Shown: one piece after another, positions 1 to 10,700 of the stretch
How the letters are laid out: each line of letters opens with the position of its first letter
How positions within the stretch are numbered: position 1 is the stretch's first letter
Origin: Sinonovacula constricta
Lineage: Eukaryota; Mollusca; Bivalvia; Cardiida; Solecurtidae
DNA length: 64,000 nt
Assembly (NCBI GenBank): GCA_007844125.1
Contig: CM017572.1
Coordinates: forward strand, 45,226,027-45,290,026
Direction: 5' to 3'
The notes under the pieces: model-generated
Databases searched by the model: none
What the model saw: only the letters and a program-made list of their open reading frames with translations
Told to the model about the DNA's origin: nothing
Program-made: the position numbers and the translations under genes

Positions 1-225
1 ACTGTTGATGGATGGTTAAGATGGTTCTAAAGGTCATGTATACACCAGAATGTTGATGCATAGTTTAGATGGTTCTAAAGGTCATGTACACACGAGAATG
101 TTGATGGATGGTTTAGATGATTCTAAAGGTCATGTATACACCAGCATGTTGATGGATGGTTTAGATGGTTCTAAAGGTCATGTATACACCAGCATTTTGA
201 TGGATGGTTTAGATGGTTCTAAAGC
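1..225. repeat. 48-bp minisatellite, left edge of window
   Basis: About 4.6 tandem copies of a 48-bp unit (consensus starts gttgatggatggtttagatg). Unit starts are at 4, 52, 100, 148 and 196, so the period is exact. Because 48 is a multiple of three, one plus-strand frame stays open and gives a 16-residue repeating peptide. Nothing else suggests a gene, and the array runs off the left edge of the window. Confidence 0.9.
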
Positions 226-639
226 TTTGTCTGCTCTACATCATCACTCACTGCTGAAACTATTATTGTCTTTTCCTTTGATTGCTTCTTTTGATGACTG
301 AAAATGAGAATAGTCGTGTACATGTTACTTCATATTTGTGGAAAAAATGGCAGGCTTTTATATACTGTTGTTTATGGATATGAAATGCTGCAATGTCTTG
401 ATATAAGTTTGTTACTTTTATTCTTGCCAGAATTGCATTTTATTTCATCATCAGTATAACCACCACAAATAAGACATTTATAACCATCTTTAAAACCAAT
501 TGCCATTACTTTCAAGTATCATGCCTTCTAAGAGTGTTCTGTCCCTCTTTGTCACCACCATGATATCCAGTTACCCACAACAGGCACCATTTACCGCCAC
601 CTTCACCACTACCATTCACCATCACCATCACCACTTCTA
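226..639. other. No gene recognised
   Basis: AT-rich, non-repetitive sequence between the 48-bp array and the CAC/CAT-rich array. It presumably belongs to the last intron(s) of the SLC22 gene on the minus strand. I see no exon with flanking splice sites. Confidence 0.4.
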
Positions 640-1572
640 CCATCAACACTATCACCATCACCATTATCACAATCACCACTAAAACCATCACCACTTCCAC
701 CATCACCACTATCACCATCCATCACCACTATCACCATCCATCACTACTATCACCATCACCATCCATCACCACTATCACCATCACCACTATCACCATCACC
801 ACTATCACAATCACCACTATCACAATCACCACTTCCACCATTACCACTATCACCATCCCCACTATCGCTATCACCACTATCACTATCACCACTTCCACCA
901 TCACCACTTCCACCATCACCACTTCCACCATTACCATTATCACCATCACCACTATCACCATCCATCACCACTATCACCATCCATCACCACTATCACCATC
1001 ACCACTATCACCATCCATCACCACTATCACCATCCATCACCACTATCACCATCACCACTATCACCATCCATCACCACTATCACCATCACCACTATCACCA
1101 TCACCACTATCACAATCACCACTATCACAATCACCACTTCCACCATTACCACTATCACCATCACCACTATCGCTATCACCACTATCACCATCACCACTTC
1201 CACCATCACCACTTCCACCATCACCACTATCACCATCCATCACCACTATCACCATCACCACTATCACAATCACCACTATCACCATCACCACTATCACAAT
1301 CACCACTATCACAATCAATACTTCCACCATTACCACTATCACCATCACCACTATCACTATCACCACTATCACTATCACCACTTCCAACATCACCACTTCC
1401 ACCATTACCATCACCATTTCCACCATCACCACTATCACCATCACCACTATCACTATTTCTACCATCACCACCATCACCACTTCCACCATCACCACTATCA
1501 CCATCACCATTTCTACCATCACTACTATCACCATCACCACTTCCACCATCACCATTATCATCATCACCACTC
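640..1572. repeat. CAC/CAT-rich simple repeat abutting a splice donor
   Basis: Over 900 bp built from trinucleotides such as cac, cat, tat and ttc in units of about 6, 9, 12 and 15 bp (for example caccactatcaccat). All units are multiples of three, so long His- or Met/Val/Gly/Asp-rich reading frames appear on both strands; these are composition artefacts. The array ends directly at the splice donor of SLC22 exon 9 (1575). On the minus strand the donor gtgagt runs straight into gtggtgatgataatgg. Confidence 0.92.
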
Positions 1573-1574
1573 AC

Positions 1575-1726
1575 CCAGTAAAGTCACGGGCTTCCTGAAG
1601 GGTGTCTGGCAGTTTCTGTCCCAGTGTCTCTGGCAGCAGCAGACACAACAAGCCTGCCAGTACTGAAGTGACTCCAAATATTGCGAGTGGGAGGGCTTTA
1701 CCAAAGTCTCCACCAATCAGCTCACC
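1575..1726 (-). CDS. SLC22 exon 9 (helix 12, LPET)
   Basis: 152 nt. It encodes GELIGGDFGKALPLAIFG, a hydrophobic helix and LLLPETLGQKLPDTLQEARD. Acceptor GCAG|GGTGAG. The donor ACTGG|GTGAGT is a strong consensus site, but without splicing the frame reads ACT GGG TGA, so intron retention would end the protein here. The following exon was not found in 1-1574. Confidence 0.88.
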
Positions 1727-4700
1727 CTGCCAACACAATAATTAAGACATGTTATTTACTGTATAAGCTTTTATCCATCTGGAATTAGTCATGGTTATTG
1801 ATATACATAATAATTAGGTTTTATCAGCCATAATTATCCTAATCTCCTGCCATAAGTGTCAGCCCCAAAAGTCACTTTTACAATTTCTTTATGAGCCTTT
1901 GTGAAGTGGTACCGGTAGTTTAAAATTTAATAATTGTAGCAATTCTCATTTGACCTTTTCTTGTTTTCCTTGTTATGGTGAAGAATTTGAACTTTATTGT
2001 TGTTGAGATGTTTTGTAGCGTTCATGGTATAAGAAAACATTATGTTTTACAAAATATTACAAAGGTTAATGTTATATAATAAGAATTATATATAAAATTG
2101 TAGCAATAATAGAGTTTAAAACAAGCCATTGGTACCATTTTTGCCACATATGGTGCTGCCATGCCTCCAAATCTGGCGACACAAGAGCTGGCGCCCATTC
2201 CAGCATTCCTGAGTACAGTGGGGTAGAGTTCAAGAGAGAACACGTAGATGATCCCAAATGCTCCACTTGGTCCAAGCTTACCTATTAGGGCCAGAGCAAG
2301 GGTCAGTGGCTGGAATGCTGTAAAAGAGCAACATTGAATGGCCATCTCAACCGGTTTTATGCTACATCATATTCTATACAAAATCTTACTTTCTTGCTAA
2401 CATCTACATACTAATGAAACAAGACATATTCCTCCAGACTCTAAAACAAATGGTACAAATTCTATATTTGCAATAGCATGATCTAATTATGCTTAGCAAT
2501 TTAAGGGTGAATTATTTTTATATTCTCGTTAGAATCTCCCATGTTGCAAAAGGGGTAGAACAATATGCAAGCCATATTTGGGCCAAACATGAATACTTAA
2601 TTGAAAAGATCCTGGACAGATGAGCTTACTGGGATTAGAGACATTGTCTCTTCGTTGTAGTCTTAATGCCTAATTTGCCACATATTAATCATATACTTTT
2701 CTACTTGAGCAAATAATCAAGTCCTCTACATTCACTTGTACCATGATGACAGAGTCATGTATATTGGGTGTCAATGTAACATTAGGACACATGTGCCTCT
2801 AATCAAGGCCCACACTCATAACTCCCACTGTGAAGGTGAATGCTTTAATAACTGAGCTAAGCAGATCTCTTACAGTTTTACTCATTATCAATCTATCATA
2901 TGCCTATAAAATATACCCTTCCCATCCCATCCCATACCTACCTTTCTTTACTAGACAAAGACCGACTCTCTTTTCACATACAGTTGTGTCAAAATCAGGC
3001 AATCATCTCTGTCTCTTTCTTGTAAAATGCTGACAGGATCAACTTACTCTTTCCCCAAGAATTTTAGAGAAGATAGAATCAATATACCCATGCCCACTAG
3101 GACTACAGTTCTGTTACCCCTACAACTACTGTAAAGATGGAATCAACCTATCCTTTACCCCTACAACTACTGTAAAGATGGAATAAACCTATCCTTTACC
3201 CCTACAACTACTGTAAAGATGGAATTAACCTATACTTTACCCCTACAACTACTGTAAAGATGGAATCAACCTATCACTTACGCCTACAACTACTTTAAAG
3301 ATGGAATCAGCCTATCCTTTACCCCTACAACCTATCCTTTACCCCTGCAGCTACTGTAAAGATGGAATCAATCTATCCATTACCCCTATAGCTTCTGTAA
3401 AGATGGAATCAACCTATCCTTTACCCCTGCAGCTTCAGCAAAGATGGAATCAATCTATCCATTACCCCTATAGCTTCTGTAAAGATGGAATCAACCTATC
3501 CTTTACCCCTACAGCTTCAGTAAAGATGGAATCAACCTATCCATTACCCCTACAGCTTCAGTAAAGATGGAATCAACCTATCCATTACCCTTACAACTAC
3601 TGTAAAGATGGAATCAACCTATCCATTATCCCTACAACTTCTGTAAAGATGGAATCAACCTATCCATTTCCCCTACAGCTTCAGTAAAGATGGAATCAAC
3701 CTATCCATTATCCCTACAGCTTCTGTAAAGATGGTATCAACCTATCCATTTCCCCTACAGCTACTGTAAAGATGGAATCAACCTATCCATTACCCCTGCA
3801 GCTACTGTAAAGATGGAATCAACCTATCCATTACCCCTATAGCTACTGTAAAGATGGAATCAACCTACATTTCCCTCTAGGACTACAGTGACAATTGTAT
3901 CAGCCTACCCTCTCCCCCTAGGACTACAGTGAAGATGGAATCAACCTATCTATTACCCCTACAGCTACTGTAAAGATGGAATCAACCTTCATTTCCCTCT
4001 AGGACTACAGTAACAATTGTATCAGCCTACCCTCTCCCCCTAGGACTACAGTGAAGATGGTCCCTATGCAGGCGAAGCCTCCCAGCCACATGAAGATCAC
4101 ATGGGTCCACTTCCTGCCAATACAGTCCAGCATAGGCAGATTGACAATGGCTGGGAACTCTACCAGGGCCAGTAACAGGAAGTTGAGGTAGAAGTTGCCA
4201 CCAATGTTGCCAGCATACATGGTCACTCCATAGTAACACATACTTACTATGATCCTGAAAAAAACACAACACACATTAGAAATTTGAGCATAAAATTTTT
4301 TTGTGTTGAACCATTTAAACATTGTATACCAATCTTCATATTGACAACAACAATGCTGAACTTATCATGTTTTAGTTAATCATTTTGAATATAAATTCTG
4401 CCTGTACATATGTATAATTATCACATGATTCCCCTTGTTTTTATTCAGTACACATTGCTCTATGGTTATGCATATTATTGGCATGTCATTTCAGGCTTGG
4501 ATTTTGTCGTTCGTTGTGTTATTTCTTGAAGGTATTTTATCTATGCTGTTTCTTTGTCACCATTTGTACCTATGCCAGTATCTTGTTTTTCGTCATGGTC
4601 ATTTCAACTTTGAGTAATCGGCCCTTGCAACATTTATTGAATATTTCTCAGAGAACCATTTGTCTGATAGGGATGAAAAGTACATGGCTTGTAGAGACTT

Positions 4701-7700
4701 TCACTCTGACAAAGTTATCATTAGTTTGGCAAGGCAGTACTTGGGGGCATATCTTCTTCCAGGTTAGTTCTTGTTTATGTTACACTGGTGTAAAACAGAT
4801 ATTCAAGAAGTATGTTTGGTTTGCACTGTTACTTTATTCATTTACTGAAACATTATTATCAACACACTAGAGCACGTCTATATTATGGAATGCTGACTGA
4901 TTTGTGCGCATGGGGAAAGCGAGTCTATTTTGCAGAATCTAAGATTACATGTCTTTATTCAGAAAATGTGTATCTCAATACAAGACATGCAGAAGGGCCC
5001 AACACCAATTTATTTATACCTTAAGGACACTTTACATTTCTTTGATTATACTTGCAAAAAAACCCAGTGGCAGTCAAACCTTACAATTTTTTTTATAACA
5101 AATGAAGAGTAACTGCTTTAAGTTGAATGGCTTGTCTATCAATGTAATGAAACCCAAGAACATCTGGAGACCATCATTCCTCTCAAAGTTCAACACAAAA
5201 TTATTGGTCAAAAGGATTTTGGCCAGATTTATTATTCTTATTTCAGAAAGGATTCACTCAATATATTTACATTTTAAAGGATGCCAATTTTAATTTTTTT
5301 AATTGAGTTAAAATGTAAACATGAGCTTATGCTCAGGGTGAGATATTGTGATTGCCCACCATCCTACATCACGAGTCTGTTAGCATCTTCCAACAGCATT
5401 TCCTCTGAAACTGTTGGGTCAAATTCACCTTCTCAGAAACTTAAGCAGGCAAGGGTAATGAAAAGAAATTATTTTGATCTGTCAGAAAACTTGGTCGAAA
5501 AGGTTTGGCCATTTTCCATATATAGCTATATAGGTAAACTTTGAAAATCTTCTTCTTGTCAGAAACTACAAGAGCAAGAGCCTTAATATGTAATACACAT
5601 ATTCCTCGGGTGGCCAAGATTGTTCAAATAATTCTGACCCAAAGAACATGGTTACCAGAGGCCTGACCATTTTCCATATTTGGCTATATAGGAAAACTTC
5701 GAAAATCTTCTTGAAAAAAACCCAACAAACTACAAGAGCTGGAGCCTTGATATTTAGTATCTGTGTTCCGTGGGTGGTCCTTTTTCAACATTGTTCAAAA
5801 CATTTTGATCTGTCAACTAACATGTCCACCAAGGGCGTGACCATTTTCCTTATATGGCTATGTACAAAAAACATTGAAAATCTTCTTGTCACAAGAGCTA
5901 AAGGTTTGATATTTGGTTTATGTATTCCTTTATTGGCCTTGTATCAAGATTGTTTAAAGAATTCTGATCTGTCAAAAGCATAGCCACCAGGGCTATTTGT
6001 CTATGGCACTCAGGTAAACGATATGGGGCCATCATGGCCCTCTTGTTTCAATGTGTTTTCATTACTTGTGTTGCCGTAAATGCTTTGCTTCAATGGTTTT
6101 CTTGTTGTCCTATGTAAATGCATGTAAAAGAAAAATCACATGAAATAGACTCTAGAAATCTTCTGTCTTTATTCAGTGTATTTGCCTTATGTTAGGATAT
6201 CCTGGATGAGGATTCCATTTTATTCCTAATAAACTCCTATTAAATATTTCCTCACCAATTGAAAAAGATTATCATGGTTCTGAAGAAGAGGACCTTGGAT
6301 GTGAAGAGCTGCCAGAGTTTGCCTCCCTTCTGTCTGGTTACTGTGTCCTCCCCAAACAGTTTCTCGGGCAGCTCAATCTTGTTAGTCTTGGCCATCTTGT
6401 CAATGATCTTCATGGCATGGTCCTGCTCTCCCATAGTCAGCAGCCAGCGGGGGGACTCAGGTATCAGCCTGTTTACCAAAGGAAAGAGAAGATGGCAACT
6501 CAAGAAATTATAGCTCAGTCTTGAAATACTACTTTTGAGATATCTTCCGCCAAAAAGGATAACTGAGGGACCAGCCTGACTACCATGCGACAGAAGGCAA
6601 ATTATTACTGGTCTGAAGAAATAATTTTCCACATATTCAGAGATCCTCCTTGTTGTATTTCGAAGTTTGTACAGAAGTCTTTACAATCTTTATTTGCTAC
6701 ATATGTTTCTAACCCAGACTAATTAATGCAGCAACAAGATACTTCGTGGTAAATTGTCCAAATCTGATTGGTTCCCACTTGATCTTGCTGATACGGAGCA
6801 TTTCTTTTTGCCTAGTCCCAACTTATTGGCTATGTTAAAGTCATGTAAGCTAGAAATCTAAGTCTTCAGAAACAACAATATTTGAACATTGTCTGAAGTC
6901 TGTTATGTTCATGAAGATGGCTAATATAATGTTAATATATATTTCCACTCTTACAACTTTGATTGGAAAATATGACATAGAATAATAACTCGTGCTGCAT
7001 AACATGCAAAAACATCACTTGGAAAATGTTTGTAATACATTGATGTATATATTTTTAAATGTAAACATTAGACAAAGACATCAAAAGATTCTCATGCAAC
7101 TCAGAGAGCATTTTTTGATATTAAACAATAAATTGGAAATAAGAGAAATTGGGCATTTATCAAGAAAGGGGAAGCGAGGAAGTTACATTTGAAAGTAAAA
7201 AGTAGTTACTAGACAAACAGAAATGCTATTTTGTAGTTTTTGTCTCAGCTTAATGTTTCTTTTGTTATAGATGTGGAAAATTGATACTTATAGAATTATT
7301 ATTTTACACTTTTGGCAGGTTGTTTATTACTCTTGTCGAAGTGTATTTGAATATTATGTGAAGGTTTTTCTTCTCACAAACTTGAGTATTATTTTATTTA
7401 TCACAAGTATCAGACTGCTACATATAATTACCACCAGTAAGCCAGGTAGATGACACAAGGTATGCTGACAGAAAGCTGTATAAGGAACCAGTCCTGGAGT
7501 AGCCAGGCCATGCCAGACAGGTAGCACAGTCCAATGGTAAAAAATTGATGGATGACAAGTCCAGCCCACACACGCTTTGATGGTCCCACGACCTCCAGAC
7601 CTGTATATAATGGAAAGAGAACACGTTGTTAGTGCCATTTACAAATATTTTTTCTGTAAGACAACTTGCAATATTAACTTTTTACACATACAGGTTATGA

Positions 7701-10700
7701 AGTACTTAGAGACTGCACCAAGAGCACTCAAATTGCTCATTGAGGAAGTGAATGAAACTTTTTGTTTGTGACTTTCAAAGATGATGTTTTGTTTTTTATT
7801 TTTGAAATACATACCAGTGACCAATTATGATCAATATAGCCATGTCCTGCTATATTTCAATGGAGGAAGAGCCCAGGCAGATGTCTGGGTAAAACCACCA
7901 GCGCACAGCATTTCAGCTGGCAGCTCTTCCCATATTAAGTCCTTCACCCCATATGGGACTTGAACCCTTGAGGTGAGAGACTAAGCAGTCAGAGAATTTA
8001 CAAATCAGTAACTGGAATACTATGCCATGGGCAAGATTAAAAGATTAATTTTGAAATATAATAACAAATCTCAGTGTTTCATTTGTAGTAAGAAGCATTT
8101 ATGTGCAGCAATGTATTATGTGGACTTTATAAAGCATTATAACAATTTTTTAAGGTATAGAATCTCTTTGCCCCTCTCCCCTCCATATACCGCAATACAA
8201 CAGGCTCACATACCCAGCACACAGCAGGACATGAAGACGCCATGACACCCAGCCCCCACACAAAACTCCAGAAGGGTATACACCCAGAAGTTGGGCGCCC
8301 ATGCCACCCCCATCGCGGCTGCCACCTGCAGGATTGCTGCCAAGTAGAATGCTTTCTTGCGTCCAATACTACAATGAATATTGTTTAAACTGGCTTACAA
8401 AGATCAAGCAGATAAAATATAGTCTGCTGGAGATGACCATTCTCATATAATAAAAATTACGGTACATTGTATGTTGATAAAACTTGTGGTGCCTGAAGGC
8501 CTTTTTCTCAATAAAGGTTTGTAAACCCAGAATATATACTTCTTATGTCAGTGATAAAGTTACAATATTATCATTGCTGTAATTAAAACAACATACAAAA
8601 CTGTTCATCTAATTTTAATCCAGTCTTACATGTCTGCCAAGAGGCCAAACCCCAGATCTCCAACTAGGACACCCCCATAGAATACCAGCTGGGCATGGGA
8701 CGTCTTGAGGGCATCATCACATACAAGGTTTTGCTGGAACACAATGTAGTTGTTATTATCCCCAGCCAAAGGGAAATTGTTTTGGCATTATTTGTCTTTC
8801 CTTCCATCTGTCAAACTGTCACACTTCTATTTCTGGAGCCATAGGTCAGTAGTGCTTTATTAGACTTAAATAAAAGTTAACAGTTTTATCATGATATAAC
8901 ATAATATGATATGATATGTTGCATGTAAAATGTTGTGATGTTCCACTGCCTATAAATGGAGTTATTGCTTTTTGATAAAAAAAATCCTGATTTATTCCAC
9001 ACTTTCCTGCTTAGAGTCTTAAGTCGGTTGTGCTTTGCTGGAGTTAACTTTAGTTTAATAGATTAGTTTTATAATAATGTAAAAATGATGTACATCAAAT
9101 GAAGAGACATTTCACCTTCCATTTAATAAGTTGTTGATTGCCTTTGATTAAAATATATGGCATGATTTATTTCAGTCTGGATATTATTATTCAAAGCCAT
9201 AACTCAGTAGTGATTTATTGGGTTTAGTTGAAACTTGGTAAAATGATTAATAATAATTGGGAAATGATGATCATATTTATCATTTTTTACAAAAGAGTAG
9301 AGGGATATTGTTTTGCAGGCATTTATCGAAGTAGACACATTGGTGTTGATAAGTTCATGACTTTATTTGATTTTAGGATCACTGGCAACAAGGTGAAGGT
9401 CATGCTGACCTTAAACACAGTTTTGTTACTGATCAAATATCTTAAGAACCCATGAGCCCACAATACTTAAACTTGGTAAGGCCATTTGTCATGAGAAGTA
9501 GAAAACACCTCTGGATTTATGGGTCAGTGGCTTAAAATTCAAAGTCACAGCTACAGTGAATGTAATTGATATTACTAAGGTCATAGTCACAGTGAGCTTG
9601 ACTTTTGCATTTTGTTTTCAATCAATATCTAGAGAACACATGAGCCCACAATCCGTAAACATAATAGGAGCATTTGTAAAGATAAACCCTCATAAGTTGT
9701 AATAAATACTTTCTCTCAACTTTCTACAATATCTTGCAAGAACTATTTACCTTCATCAGCACCATGACCAGGGCTGTTCTTGTATTTTTAGAAGACCAAT
9801 ATTGGGTCATGTTCCCAAATGCAAAAAGTGTATGTTTTTTTCTCATTGTCAAGGAAAAAGTTCCTAATTAGTACAATGAAAAAAAATTGTAATTCTCGCC
9901 CCCATTTAGATAAATGATATAATTGTCTTCTTCAGTGACTTGCAAAATAAATAATGTAAATGAGTAAAATATAAAAGGATTTAAATGTACCAAATATTGA
10001 AATTTTTATTTATTTGATAGATATAATATGGTTTGTGTTGCTCCCAGTTTTGTCTAAGGTGACGCAAAAAGAATTCCAATACTTGGTGTCATGTCATGTT
10101 CCCAAAATGATGAGACAAACTGATGACCTCATTTACTATCATTGCTTGCCAAAATGTTTCTGCATTCTACATGACATTGTACTAAAACACATTTTGTGTT
10201 GGCTGATATCAACTCAATGGATTAGCTTGTTGTTTTGCAGTGTTGTGTTACTCGTATTTAAATAAACACTCTAAAATTAAAGTCTGTAAGAAAGTGAACA
10301 TTCTTCAATATAAGAGGGACATAATACCAAGTTCATCAAAATTTTATTACTTTTATTTGTATGGATATTTTTAAACTTTTATAATTCCTATGCTGTATAT
10401 ATACTAAACTATATACTCCACACACTAACCTCTGATGTGAAGGTCATTTTGAAGACCTCTAGTGAGTAGACCCATTCAGAACACCTGTATTTTGTTGCAT
10501 TGAGGGGCTGACTGAGGTTGTTGTAGACTACCCCCTGGTCACTGTAGACATGGCAACGGTCATATGCCCAATCTGAGGATGATGGGATGTACCGGGCGAT
10601 CATCTCACTGTGGTTCGGGCTTTGTATCTCCCATGTGTCGTTAGGGTAGTTTGGCAACCGGCATCTGAGGAATTGTTTAGAACACACAATAGGTTCACTT

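Noticed and set aside
640..1575. His-rich and Met/Val- or Gly/Asp-rich frames
   Set aside because: Low-complexity CAC/CAT repeat with period in multiples of three; the real coding unit nearby is SLC22 exon 9.
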